Shown: piece by piece, positions 24,979 to 34,171 of the stretch
Numbering within the stretch: position 1 is the first letter of the stretch
Layout: the number at the start of each line of letters is the position of its first letter
From: Candidatus Melainabacteria bacterium
Lineage (GTDB): Bacteria; Cyanobacteriota; Vampirovibrionia; Obscuribacterales; Obscuribacteraceae
Assembly (NCBI GenBank): GCA_016716405.1
Contig: JADJWK010000002.1
Coordinates: 1,240,001 to 1,304,000, forward strand
DNA length: 64,000 nucleotides
Direction: 5' to 3'
Position numbers and translations under genes: made by a program
The notes under the pieces: generated by a model
What the model saw: the letters and a program-made list of their open reading frames with translations, nothing else
What the model was told of the DNA's origin: nothing
The model's database searches: none

Positions 24979-26709
24979 TCAGATCTCTTCCATGGGGATG
25001 CGCACGCCTCTTTCGTGGGCGCATTCGATGGCTTCTTCATAGCCGGCATCCGCATGGCGGATGACACCCATGCCAGGGTCGGTGGTGAGCACCCGCTCCA
25101 GGCGTGCTGCCGCTTCCGGAGTGCCGTCGGCGACGATCACCTGACCGGCGTGCAGGGCATAGCCGATACCGACACCGCCACCATGGTGCAGGGACACCCA
25201 GGAGGCACCACCGACAGCATTGATCAGGGCGTTGAGATAGACCCAGTCGGCGATGGCGTCGCTGCCGTCTTTCATGGCTTCGGTCTCCCGGTTCGGAGAG
25301 GCCACCGAGCCGGCGTCCAGGTGGTCGCGGCCGATGACGATGGGCGCCTTGACTTTGCCTGCCGCCACCAGGTCGTTCATGATCAGACCCATGCGAGCCC
25401 GGTCTCCGTAACCCAGCCAGCAGATCCGGCACGGCAGTCCCTGGAAAGCGACCTTCTCGCCGGCCATCTTGATCCAGCGGCAGAGCGATTCGTCATGCTT
25501 GAAATTGGTCAGGATAGCCTCATCGATCACTCTGATGTCTTCCGGATCCCCGGAAAGGGCTGCCCAGCGGAAAGGACCTTTGCCTTCGCAGAAAAGCGGC
25601 CGGATATATGCCGGTACGAATCCCGGGAAGCTGAAGGCATCTTTGACGCCGTGATCGAAAGCGACCTGGCGGATATTGTTGCCGTAATCGAACGTGATGG
25701 CACCTTTCTCCTTCATGTCCAGCATCGCCCGAACGTGTCTGGCGATTGCGGCGGTGGAGAGCTCGAGATAAGCGTCCGGATCGCTCTGGCGCAGCTTCTC
25801 GGCAGCAGCCAGAGGCATGGGCGTGCCGGTTTTATCGAGAGGGATATAGCCGTTCAGGGGATCGTGGGCGGAGGTCTGGTCGGTGAGGGCGTCGGGAATG
25901 AAGCCTTTCTCGATCATCCTGGGAAGCACGTCGGCGGCGTTGCCCAGAAGGGCTATGGAAAGGGGTTTGCCCGCGGAGGCTGCTTCTTTCGCCATGGTGA
26001 TGGCTTCATCGATACTGTCGGTTTTCGTATCGCAATAACGGGTTTCCAGGCGTCTTTCGATGCGGTGCGGATCGACCTCGATACAGATGGCTACTCCTTC
26101 GTTCATGGTGATGGCCAGGGGCTGGGCACCACCCATGCCACCAAGACCGGCAGTCAGAACGATCTTGCCTTTCAGGCTGCCGCCGAAGCTCTTTCTTGCA
26201 AGCGCCGCGAAAGTCTCGTAAGTGCCCTGGAGAATGCCCTGGGTGCCGATATAGATCCAGGACCCGGCGGTCATCTGGCCGAACATGATCAGGCCTTTCT
26301 TCTCCAGATCCCGGAAATGATCCCAGTCAGCCCATTTGCCCACCAGGTTCGAGTTGGCGATGAGCACCCGGGGTGCGTCTTTGTGGCTCTTGAATATGCC
26401 CACCGGCTTGCCGGATTGAATTAAGAGCGTTTCATCATCTTCCAGGCTGAGAAGCGATTTCACGATTGCTTTCAAACAGTCCCAGTTGCGGGCCGCCTTT
26501 CCCGAGCCGCCATAGACCACCAGATCCAGGGGGCGCTCGGCTACCTCGGCGTCGAGGTTGTTGAGGAGCATGCGCAGGGCCGCCTCCTGCAACCAGCCCC
26601 GGGCGTTCAGCTCGGCTCCCCTGGGCGCTTTCACCGCTATCGGCTCCTTGCTCTCGAGGATGTCTTCGAGCATCTTCCGGGCGTCCTGAGTCTTGCTGGC
26701 GGTAGTCAT
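24979..26709 (-). CDS. hutU: Urocanate hydratase
   Basis: This NAD-dependent enzyme hydrates urocanate to imidazolonepropionate in histidine breakdown. It shows [38 protein letters not shown], the NAD loop [26 protein letters not shown] and the Cys-containing [15 protein letters not shown]. The 576-aa length is standard. Start ATG 26709 has AAAGGA upstream. No hutH, hutI or hutG lies in the window, so the pathway is either dispersed or incomplete. It is divergent from the mutase gene. Confidence 0.95.
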   Translation of the reverse strand: MTTASKTQDARKMLEDILESKEPIAVKAPRGAELNARGWLQEAALRMLLNNLDAEVAERPLDLVVYGGSGKAARNWDCLKAIVKSLLSLEDDETLLIQSGKPVGIFKSHKDAPRVLIANSNLVGKWADWDHFRDLEKKGLIMFGQMTAGSWIYIGTQGILQGTYETFAALARKSFGGSLKGKIVLTAGLGGMGGAQPLAITMNEGVAICIEVDPHRIERRLETRYCDTKTDSIDEAITMAKEAASAGKPLSIALLGNAADVLPRMIEKGFIPDALTDQTSAHDPLNGYIPLDKTGTPMPLAAAEKLRQSDPDAYLELSTAAIARHVRAMLDMKEKGAITFDYGNNIRQVAFDHGVKDAFSFPGFVPAYIRPLFCEGKGPFRWAALSGDPEDIRVIDEAILTNFKHDESLCRWIKMAGEKVAFQGLPCRICWLGYGDRARMGLIMNDLVAAGKVKAPIVIGRDHLDAGSVASPNRETEAMKDGSDAIADWVYLNALINAVGGASWVSLHHGGGVGIGYALHAGQVIVADGTPEAAARLERVLTTDPGMGVIRHADAGYEEAIECAHERGVRIPMEEI

Positions 26710-26805
26710 GGAATTAGTCCTTTATATAGAAACCTTGAATATGGCGCGAATTAGTAGGAAAATCATATCAGGTATATACAATTGTAAGAGCCGCAAGGGG
26801 GACTT

Positions 26806-28425
26806 ATGGTCAAGGAGCTTTCCAAACCCAAAAAGAAGGAGCGAGTCTACGAGACTATCTCGGGCATCCCTCTGAAGCCGGTCTACACGAAAGAGGATCT
26901 GAAAGACTTCGACTATGACAGGCAGCTTGCCGATCCCGGCCAGTTCCCTTACACCCGGGGCATCCACAAGGACATGTATCGTGGCAAGCTCTGGACCATG
27001 CGGCAGTTCGCCGGATTCGGCGGTCCCGAGGAGACCAACGAGCGTTTCAAATATCTTCTCAGCCAGGGTCAGACCGGTCTATCCACCGCTTTCGATCTGC
27101 CTACGCTCATGGGCTACGATTCGGATCATCCCAAGGCTCACGGCGAGGTTGGTGTCTGCGGTGTCGCCATCGACTCCCTGGAGGATGTGGAGATCCTCTA
27201 TAAAGACCTGCCTCTGGATGAAATCTCCACCTCCATGACCATCAACGGTCCTGCTTCGATCATATTCTGCATGTTCCTGGCCAACGCCCGCAAGCAGGGC
27301 TTCGACTGGAAGAAGCTGAACGGCACCCTGCAGAACGATATCTTCAAGGAATATATCGCCCAGAAGACTTATCTGGTCCCGCCCCGGCCCGCCGTCAAGC
27401 TGATTCAGGACATGATGGTTTTCTGCACCCGGGAAGTGCCGCGCTGGAACACCATCTCGATCTCGGGCTACCACATCCGGGAAGCCGGAGCGACAGCGGT
27501 GCAGGAGCTTGCTTTCACCCTGGCCGACGGGTTCGCCTATGTCGATGCCGGTCTCGAGGCCGGTCTCGAGCTCGACGATTTCGTGCCCCGTCTTTCTTTC
27601 TTCTTCAATTCGCATATCGACTTCTTCGAGGAAATCGCCAAGTTCCGTGCTGCCCGCCGGATCTGGGCCAAACGCATGCGCTACAAGTACGGGTCCGAGA
27701 ACGAGCGTACGCTCAAGCTCCGCTTCCATACCCAGACCGCCGGGTGCTCCCTGACCGCGCCGCAGCCCGAGAACAATATCGTCCGCACGGCCATCGAGGC
27801 CCTGGCCGGTGTCCTGGGCGGCACCCAGAGCCTGCATACCAATTCGATGGATGAAGTGCTCGGTCTGCCCACTCAGAAAGCCGCGCACATCGCTCTGCGG
27901 ACCCAGCAAATCATCGCTCACGAGACCGGCGTCGCCGATGTGGTGGATCCCCTGGCGGGCTCCTATTTCATCGAATGGCTCACCGATGAGATGGAGCGCC
28001 GGGCCGAGGAGTACTTCACCCGCATCGACGAGATCGGTGGTGTCATTGCCGGTATCGAGAAGCATTTCTTCCAGAAAGAGATCCAGGATGCAGCCTACCG
28101 TTTCGAGCAGCAGCTCATGTCCGGGGACCGGCATTTCATCGGGCTCAATTCTTTCAAGGAGAAAGCCCCCGGAGAAGAGATCGAGATCCTCAAGATAGGT
28201 CCCGAGTATCAGGAGAGGCAGACCGCCAGGCTCGCCAGGCTGCGCGAAAAACGGGACAACGAGAAAGTCGCCAACACCCTCGAGAATCTCAAGACCGTTC
28301 TTCGGGACGGCAAGGACTCTTTCACCGCTCTTCTCGATTGCGTGAACGAGTATGCCACCCTCGGAGAGATCTCGGATGCCATGCGGGAGGTTCTCGGCGC
28401 CTATCGCGAGACTGCGGTTCTTTAG
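26806..28425 (+). CDS. B12-dependent acyl-CoA mutase large subunit, isobutyryl-CoA-mutase-like
   Basis: This is the catalytic TIM-barrel of the methylmalonyl-CoA mutase family, 539 aa, without the C-terminal B12 domain, so it needs a separate small subunit. Family blocks are GQTGLSTAFDLPTLMGYDSDHP, STSMTINGPASII, WNTISISGYHIREAG and LRFHTQTAGCSLTAPQPENN. Where methylmalonyl-CoA mutase has Tyr (RQYAGF) and Arg (human Tyr110/Arg228), this protein has Phe68 (RQFAGF) and Gln186 (EYIAQKTY), the pair known from isobutyryl-CoA mutase. I infer that it isomerises a branched monocarboxylic acyl-CoA. AGGGGG precedes the ATG by 5 nt. No small subunit, MeaB or epimerase lies nearby. Confidence 0.85.
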   Translation: MVKELSKPKKKERVYETISGIPLKPVYTKEDLKDFDYDRQLADPGQFPYTRGIHKDMYRGKLWTMRQFAGFGGPEETNERFKYLLSQGQTGLSTAFDLPTLMGYDSDHPKAHGEVGVCGVAIDSLEDVEILYKDLPLDEISTSMTINGPASIIFCMFLANARKQGFDWKKLNGTLQNDIFKEYIAQKTYLVPPRPAVKLIQDMMVFCTREVPRWNTISISGYHIREAGATAVQELAFTLADGFAYVDAGLEAGLELDDFVPRLSFFFNSHIDFFEEIAKFRAARRIWAKRMRYKYGSENERTLKLRFHTQTAGCSLTAPQPENNIVRTAIEALAGVLGGTQSLHTNSMDEVLGLPTQKAAHIALRTQQIIAHETGVADVVDPLAGSYFIEWLTDEMERRAEEYFTRIDEIGGVIAGIEKHFFQKEIQDAAYRFEQQLMSGDRHFIGLNSFKEKAPGEEIEILKIGPEYQERQTARLARLREKRDNEKVANTLENLKTVLRDGKDSFTALLDCVNEYATLGEISDAMREVLGAYRETAVL

Positions 28426-28469
28426 GATAGAATCTAAGTCGCGCCATTGCCGTCAACTCCTTTCAACCT

Positions 28470-29480
28470 GTGGACAACCCAGCCGTAATCTATTCTCTTT
28501 TCGGTCTGTGCACCCTGGTGATTTTTTATGCCGGGAAACAGCTCAGCACATATGGTGATGTCATTGCCGAAAAAACGGGCATGGGCAGGACATGGATCGG
28601 CCTGGTTCTACTGGCAACGGTGACATCGCTTCCTGAGCTGATCACCGGGGTGAGCTCGGTGCTCATCAACGATTTGCCCGATATCGCCGTAGGCTCGGTT
28701 CTCGGCAGCTGCATGTGCAATATCCTGATCATCGCCTGGCTCGATGTGATGTCCGGTCCCAAGCCAATCTCGAGACAGGTTCATGAAGGGCACGTGCTCT
28801 CGGCAGGATTCGGCCAGCTCATGCTCGGTCTTGCCTGTCTGGATATCGTAGCCGGCAAGCACCTGCCCACCATCGGCTGGACCGAGCCCCTCAGCCCCCT
28901 TTTCATTCTTCTATATATCCTTGCCATGAAACTTATCTATCAGTATGAGAAGAACCGGGTGGCCGAGTTCGTCGGCGACCTGGCCGAAGAGTTCTATCAT
29001 GACAACGTTTCATTCAAGAAGGCCTGCATTCTCTTCGGAGTCAATGCACTCCTGATCATGATAGCGGGCATGTTCCTTCCGGAACTCGGCGACAAAATCG
29101 CCAGACTGACAGGTCTGGGAAACACGTTTGTGGGCAGCGTCTTTATCGCCGTCTCCACATCTCTGCCCGAGATAGTCGTCTGTATAGCAGCAGCCCGCAT
29201 AGGCGCCTTCGATATGGCAGTCGGCAATCTTCTCGGGAGCAATTTGTTCAATCTCGCCATTCTCAGCTTCGACGACGCTCTTTACGTAAAAGGAGCCCTT
29301 CTCGAAGTGAGTTCGCCCACGCATCTGGTAGGCGCCCTCACCGGTCTGATCATGACCTCCATAGCCATTATCGGCTTGACTTACAGAGCCGAAAAGAAAA
29401 AGCTCTTCATGGCCTGGGACGCCCTGGGAATCTTGGCCGTTTATATACTCGGCACATTTATCCTATATACGATGCGATAA
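28470..29480 (+). CDS. Cation:proton/sodium antiporter, CaCA family
   Basis: This is a membrane exchanger of calcium or a similar cation, with about ten helices and the two inverted alpha repeats. The first is LLATVTSLPELITGVSS plus AVGSVLGSCMCNI; the second is AVSTSLPEIVVCIAA plus AVGNLLGSNLFNL. The 336-aa length suits the bacterial YrbG-like branch. The start is GTG at 28470. It ends 41 bp before a palindrome doublet and faces the AMP-ligase gene. Confidence 0.85.
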   Translation: MDNPAVIYSLFGLCTLVIFYAGKQLSTYGDVIAEKTGMGRTWIGLVLLATVTSLPELITGVSSVLINDLPDIAVGSVLGSCMCNILIIAWLDVMSGPKPISRQVHEGHVLSAGFGQLMLGLACLDIVAGKHLPTIGWTEPLSPLFILLYILAMKLIYQYEKNRVAEFVGDLAEEFYHDNVSFKKACILFGVNALLIMIAGMFLPELGDKIARLTGLGNTFVGSVFIAVSTSLPEIVVCIAAARIGAFDMAVGNLLGSNLFNLAILSFDDALYVKGALLEVSSPTHLVGALTGLIMTSIAIIGLTYRAEKKKLFMAWDALGILAVYILGTFILYTMR

Positions 29481-29520
29481 CGATCTGGGTTCACGAGTCT
29501 GAGCGCCGTGTTTTTATTTC

Positions 29521-29550
29521 GAGATCTCAACCGATATCGGTTGAGATCTC
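29521..29550. repeat. Dispersed palindrome, copy 2 (core 29527-29544)
   Basis: This is a perfect 30-bp palindrome with arms GAGATCTCAACCGAT, containing the shared 18-bp core. It lies between the convergent genes ending at 29480 and 29623. No T-run follows directly on either strand. Confidence 0.95.
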
Positions 29551-29569
29551 AGGAACTCACTTTGAAACC

Positions 29570-29587
29570 TCAACCGATATCGGTTGA
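29570..29587. repeat. Dispersed palindrome, copy 3
   Basis: This exact 18-bp core copy is centred 43 bp from copy 2 in the same convergent gap. The flanks are CCT on the left and AGA on the right, so only the core plus little more is symmetrical. Confidence 0.95.
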
Positions 29588-29622
29588 AGATCCAGAATAG
29601 CGACTCACCCCGGGCATGGTTG

Positions 29623-31167
29623 TCAGGAGAGCATCTTCTTATCGATTTTCCCGCTTCTTGTTTTGGGCAGGGGCTGGCTATCCGGTCGGAGGTCCCAGAC
29701 CATGGGGCGGAGCTCTCTTTTGAGATTGTCTTTGCTGAAGGACTTCAGATCGGCGAGGACGGATTCCCTGGTTTCTTTCGCTTGGGGGCCGACGAGTCTC
29801 TCGCTCAGACCGGTGTCGCATATCACGATTGTGGCTTTCACGATCTGACCGAGGCGGCTGTGCTCCACGCCCGTGACTGCGACTTCTTTGACCAGGGGGT
29901 GCCTGGCGAGTACGTCTTCGACTTCGCTGGGAAAGACTTTGTTTCCTGCGACAATGATCATTTCTTTGGCGCGGCCTGAGATGAAGACATAGCCGTCTTT
30001 GACATAGCCGATGTCGCCTGTGCGGTAGCCCGTGGGTGTGAGGGTTTCTCTGGTTTTCTCATCCTGACCCAGATAGCCTTTCATGACCAGGGGGCAATCG
30101 ATATAGATCTCGCCTTCCTGGCCTTCTTCCAGCTCTTTGCCTTCCGGGTCGATCACCCTGATAGTGGCTGACTCAATCGGCCGCCCTATTGATTCGAGCG
30201 GTCCGTCTATGTTGAGACAGATGAGCTTCGATTCAGTGCTGCCATAGCCGTTGTTGATTCGCTTCCCGAAGGTTTCCTCGAATTGCCTGGCCAGGCTGAC
30301 GGGCAGGGGGGCGCCGCCGGAGAGGAGAAGTTCGGCCGCATCGAGATTGAGGCGCTCTCTGCCGGCGCTGAGGAGTGCACCATAGATGGTGGGGACGCCT
30401 GCCAGGATCTGAGGCTCGTATTTGTTGATGGCGCCGATCATCGAGGTCGGGTCGAGATCGCAGAGGATCACGGTGCCGCCGTGGAGGAGCACGATGAAAA
30501 GCACCTCCAGACCGAAAATATGGCTTACCGGCAGGGGCAGAACGAGCTTTGTGGTGTCGCTCATCTTGAAATAGTAGGAGAGCTCCCTGAGATTCTCTAT
30601 GAGTGACTCGAAAGTGTGGACGGCGCCTTTGGGGGTGCCGGTGGTGCCTGAGGTCAGGATTACAAGAGCATCGAAGTCATAGCTCGATGGCTCCCCTGCG
30701 CTGCCGGGCTCCTGCATAACCGATCCCTGCGTAGCGCTCGCGGCTACTGACTCGAGAGTGAACAACCTGGTGCCATTTTCTTTCGATCCCTTTTCGAGAA
30801 TCCCCTTCTTCAGGGTCTCGATCTCGGCGAAGGCTTCGGATGCCAGCACTACACGGGCCTGCACTTTCTGGCAGATATTGATGACCTCGCCCACTGTCAT
30901 CCTGAAGTCGATGGGAATGGCAAGACATTCGAGGCGCCAGCAGGCAAGAATCGCTGCTACCAGCTGGGCATTATTGCGGCCTGTTAAAAGCACACGATCG
31001 CCACGGCCTGTCCCGCATTCGATCAGGTGCCTCTGAAAGGTCTCCACAAGCCGGTAGAGGTCTTTGTAGGAGACTTCTCCGGTGGAGTCGACCAGGGCAG
31101 TGCGGCTCTCGAATGCTGAGGCGTTGTCGAAGAGTAGGTCTCGGGCGGATGGCTTGCTTACAATCAT
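29623..31167 (-). CDS. AMP-dependent acyl-CoA synthetase/ligase
   Basis: This 514-aa class I adenylate-forming enzyme activates a carboxylate with ATP, usually to a CoA thioester. It has the P-loop ILTSGTTGTPKGAVHT near residue 172, NNGYGSTES (motif A5), YRTGDIGYVKDGYVFISGRAKEMIIVAGNKVFP split over the hinge region, and the catalytic Lys in KTRSGKIDKK at the C-terminus. The substrate cannot be fixed; a medium- or long-chain fatty acid is most likely. It is a monocistronic unit divergent from the RNase J-like gene. Confidence 0.85.
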   Translation of the reverse strand: MIVSKPSARDLLFDNASAFESRTALVDSTGEVSYKDLYRLVETFQRHLIECGTGRGDRVLLTGRNNAQLVAAILACWRLECLAIPIDFRMTVGEVINICQKVQARVVLASEAFAEIETLKKGILEKGSKENGTRLFTLESVAASATQGSVMQEPGSAGEPSSYDFDALVILTSGTTGTPKGAVHTFESLIENLRELSYYFKMSDTTKLVLPLPVSHIFGLEVLFIVLLHGGTVILCDLDPTSMIGAINKYEPQILAGVPTIYGALLSAGRERLNLDAAELLLSGGAPLPVSLARQFEETFGKRINNGYGSTESKLICLNIDGPLESIGRPIESATIRVIDPEGKELEEGQEGEIYIDCPLVMKGYLGQDEKTRETLTPTGYRTGDIGYVKDGYVFISGRAKEMIIVAGNKVFPSEVEDVLARHPLVKEVAVTGVEHSRLGQIVKATIVICDTGLSERLVGPQAKETRESVLADLKSFSKDNLKRELRPMVWDLRPDSQPLPKTRSGKIDKKMLS

Positions 31168-31294
31168 GATTAATTCGTTTTTCTGGCTCTTGTGGCTCTA
31201 CTGGACAATTGTGATTGTACGACTTCCTGAATTCTTTTGGGACCGGGCCAAACATCTAAGAAATTGATCGGGCCCGAGCTGCTATCTTTTCAGA

Positions 31295-33010
31295 ATGAGC
31301 ATTATCGCCTCCGACACGGCCAATATCCACTATGACAGCCTGAGCGTCATTCCTCTTGGCGGGCAGAGCGAGTTGGGGCAGCTGCTCTGGATCGTCGGCT
31401 ATGGCGGCAAGATCCTCCTGGTCGACGCCGGGGCCGCCTATCCTAACGAGAGCCTTCCCGGGGTCGACCTGCTTCTGCCCAACACCAATTTCCTCGAGAC
31501 GAATCAAGAGCGGATCCTGGCCCTGCTTCTCACCAACGGGCACGAAGAGCACTGCGGCTCGGTCTCCTATCTGCTCAGGCATCTTGACATTCCAAGAATC
31601 ATGGCGCCCCGTTTCGTCTGCCAGCTTCTTGCCGGGGCTGCCTCCGACGGTGGCGCTTCCAGCCGCCTTCCCGACCTCCTGGACACGGTGGAGACCGGGA
31701 GCCCGTACGAGATCGGTCCATTCGAGGTGGAATGGCTGCCGGTCAATAACGCCATCGCCGACGCCTGCGCCCTCTCTATCGGCTCACCGGCGGGGAATCT
31801 TGTTTATACATCCAGCTTCAAGCTCGATCAGACCCCTGTGGACCGGCGTTTTCTCGATGTCGGCGGTTTCAGCAAAGCCGGGGATCGGGGGGTCAGTCTT
31901 TTGATCAGCGATTCTTCCGGGGTCGAGTATACCGGTTATACACCCTCGGAGGCTTCGATCGCCCCGGCTCTGGAGAAGGCCGTTGGCGCGGCGGAGGGGC
32001 GGGTCCTGGTGGTTTTCCCCGGGACCAATACCCACCGCCTGCAGATCTTTTTCAATATTGCCCGGAGCACCGGGCGCAAAGTGGTGCTGGTCGGTGACTC
32101 GTTGTTGAGAACAGCCCTGGCTGCTGCGATCACGGGGAACCTCATCTACGATCGCAGCCTCGAGGCCACCGTCGAGGAACTCGAGAGCCTTGACGAAGAC
32201 AGGGTCATGGTGATCGCCAGCGGTATCGAGGACGATCCCCTCAATGTTCTCTACAGTCTCGCTTATGGCAATCACCCCGAGATCTCCCTGAAAGAAGGCG
32301 ACAGCCTGATCTATAGCGCCCATGTCATGCCGGGCAGGCTGAGATTCCTTGCCATGATCCTCGATCAACTCCTCGGTCTCGGTGTCCATGCCGTGCAGGG
32401 TTTCAAGCAGGGGGTGCATGTCAGCAAGCACGCCTCCTGCGAGGAGCTCAAACTGATGCTCTCCATGGTGAAGCCGCGCTATTTCATTCCGGCTATCGGC
32501 GAAGGCCGCCATATCATGCACCATGCTCAGCTTGCCATAGACTGGGGACTCGATCCGGAGAATGTTTTTCCGATCAATAACGGCGATATCCTCGAGATTC
32601 GCAACGGCGTCGCCAGTCTCGTTGGAAGCATCGAGGCGGAGCCGGTTCTCTTCAACCGCGAGCAGGGAGAGAGGGTCTCCACCGCATCGGTGAAAGAGAG
32701 GCGCGCCCTCAGCCTTGAGGGAGTGGTGACGGTCTGCATGGTTGTCGACCCGAGCCTGAACATAATCGCCGGTCCCACGGTGACTGCCGGGGCATCCGGC
32801 TTCCTGCGCGCTCCCCAGTGGCAGGATACGGTCGATAAGCTCAAAGCGGTCGTAATCGAGGCGGTATCGGAGATCAAAGACGGCACCGAGACTGGTGCAA
32901 TGCGCGCGGCACTGCGTGATCTCTGTGTCAAGACCTTGCGGGGGCGCCTCAATGCCAAGCCTACCGTGCAGGTGGTGGTGCACGAGGTTTCTACCAGCCG
33001 CCCTCGATAG
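31295..33010 (+). CDS. RNase J-family protein with lost metal ligands (probable pseudoenzyme)
   Basis: The overall architecture (571 aa: metallo-beta-lactamase, beta-CASP, C-terminal domain) and blocks such as IPLGGQSELGQ, FKLDQTPVD, GYTPSE and EELKLMLSMVKPRYFIP identify RNase J. The zinc motif HGHEDH reads NGHEEH (81-86). The HSIPD His is Asn152, the Asp of TGDFK is Ser174, and the His of PVHGE is Ile401. At least five metal or catalytic positions are thus changed, so nuclease activity is unlikely. Like the weakly active RNase J2 of Bacillus, it could partner a true RNase J or bind RNA. The 3' end overlaps the convergent gene by 20 bp. Confidence 0.85.
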   Translation: MSIIASDTANIHYDSLSVIPLGGQSELGQLLWIVGYGGKILLVDAGAAYPNESLPGVDLLLPNTNFLETNQERILALLLTNGHEEHCGSVSYLLRHLDIPRIMAPRFVCQLLAGAASDGGASSRLPDLLDTVETGSPYEIGPFEVEWLPVNNAIADACALSIGSPAGNLVYTSSFKLDQTPVDRRFLDVGGFSKAGDRGVSLLISDSSGVEYTGYTPSEASIAPALEKAVGAAEGRVLVVFPGTNTHRLQIFFNIARSTGRKVVLVGDSLLRTALAAAITGNLIYDRSLEATVEELESLDEDRVMVIASGIEDDPLNVLYSLAYGNHPEISLKEGDSLIYSAHVMPGRLRFLAMILDQLLGLGVHAVQGFKQGVHVSKHASCEELKLMLSMVKPRYFIPAIGEGRHIMHHAQLAIDWGLDPENVFPINNGDILEIRNGVASLVGSIEAEPVLFNREQGERVSTASVKERRALSLEGVVTVCMVVDPSLNIIAGPTVTAGASGFLRAPQWQDTVDKLKAVVIEAVSEIKDGTETGAMRAALRDLCVKTLRGRLNAKPTVQVVVHEVSTSRPR

Positions 33011-34112
33011 AGATGGCGTTGCCTTCGTTGAGAACCAGGCGCTCGGGCTTCTCTTTGGCGAGATCCCTGATAATCCGCCAGTGATAAGTGAGACCGGGCA
33101 CGGTGTAATCCACGACGAACCACCATTTGGCGCGGGCTACCTTGACTTTCAGGTCGAGTCCGACCCGCTTGGGGCTGGCGGGCAGGACTTCGATGGCTAC
33201 CGGATCGAGACCCAGGCGTGCCGAATCGTGCTTGATTATCTCGGAGTGCTCGGTGAAAAATGCCTCTTCCTGCTGGTACCTGGCCAGGCGCTGTTTCTCG
33301 AACCTGTTGATCTGCTGGATTTCGGGCTTGACGAATTTGACCATGGCATTGGACCAGCGGTAATGCTCGACGATCGAATGAGGAAATGCGAGCCGACTCT
33401 TTTTGACGGCTTTGTTGAAAGCGTACTGCCAGCGCCAGCCTCCCAGAGGATTGGGCTGGTTGGCTGTCTGGCGCCTGAGATAGCCGCTTCCCATGAGAAG
33501 CTCTTTGATTGATTTGTCGTCGTCCGGAATCATATTCGAGCTAATCGGAGGCATCTTGGGAGGATAAGGATAAGCCATTCCCTTGACCACGACATTGCGG
33601 GTATGAGGCACCGCCACGGAAAGGTAGACATCGACCTCGCCAGTGGGCGCCAGATCCTCGTCTTCCTCGTCCTGATCCTCGAAGACCGTGATCGGTTTGT
33701 CTTTCTCTCTGGCGGATCCGCGTGACTTCCTGGCAGTATCGCCGGTAGTGCCATCGGCGTTGTCGTCTGCTTGCCCGGGTTCTTTTCCGGGTTCTTTTCC
33801 GGGTTCTTGACCAGGCTCGAGGGGCATGGGCTCGAGCCTGTCTATGAGACTCGGTTTGCCGGCATTGCTGCTTGCTTCCCCGACCGATACGGCGCCGGCG
33901 GCATCGGTGGGTGTCGAAGCGAAAGCGATACCGGAAGCCAGAACCGCGACGATAACCAGACCGGCGAAAAGCTTGCCGCCGATTAGCTTGCCGCCGATAA
34001 AAAGTCCGGCAGCGGGAAAGCCCGCTGACTGGCTCGGCGATTGCAATCTTGATCCGGATCTCGAATTACTGGCCATGCCGGCCATTCTAATAGCATTGAG
34101 TGCGGCTCGCAT
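32991..34112 (-). CDS. Exported or membrane-anchored hypothetical protein
   Basis: The 373-aa protein has a basic N-terminus and one hydrophobic segment (about residues 47-65). A Pro/Gly/Glu/Lys-rich linker follows, with (EPGK)n repeats at about 98-112. An extracytoplasmic region (about 150-373) is rich in aromatic residues (GGWRWQYAFNKAVKK, KWWFVVDYTVPGLTYHWRII). No family is recognised. A TonB-like topology (anchor, Pro-rich linker, C-terminal domain) is suggestive only. The start may be one of several early Met codons. Confidence 0.6.
   Translation of the reverse strand: MRAALNAIRMAGMASNSRSGSRLQSPSQSAGFPAAGLFIGGKLIGGKLFAGLVIVAVLASGIAFASTPTDAAGAVSVGEASSNAGKPSLIDRLEPMPLEPGQEPGKEPGKEPGQADDNADGTTGDTARKSRGSAREKDKPITVFEDQDEEDEDLAPTGEVDVYLSVAVPHTRNVVVKGMAYPYPPKMPPISSNMIPDDDKSIKELLMGSGYLRRQTANQPNPLGGWRWQYAFNKAVKKSRLAFPHSIVEHYRWSNAMVKFVKPEIQQINRFEKQRLARYQQEEAFFTEHSEIIKHDSARLGLDPVAIEVLPASPKRVGLDLKVKVARAKWWFVVDYTVPGLTYHWRIIRDLAKEKPERLVLNEGNAISIEGGW
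33775..33810. repeat. Three 12-bp tandem repeats encoding EPGK
   Basis: The unit CCGGGTTCTTTT occurs twice exactly and once with a changed end, inside the minus-strand gene at 32991. It encodes the proline/glycine/charged linker. Confidence 0.85.
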
Positions 34113-34171
34113 TTAGGCCGGCTTATTTTGCTCTTGTTTGCTTTCTATTGTTAAAGCGATAAATCAAGGGT

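Noticed and set aside
24874..26424. Plus-strand open frame of 516 codons opposite hutU
   Set aside because: It is antisense to a complete urocanate hydratase; no motif, no plausible N-terminus.
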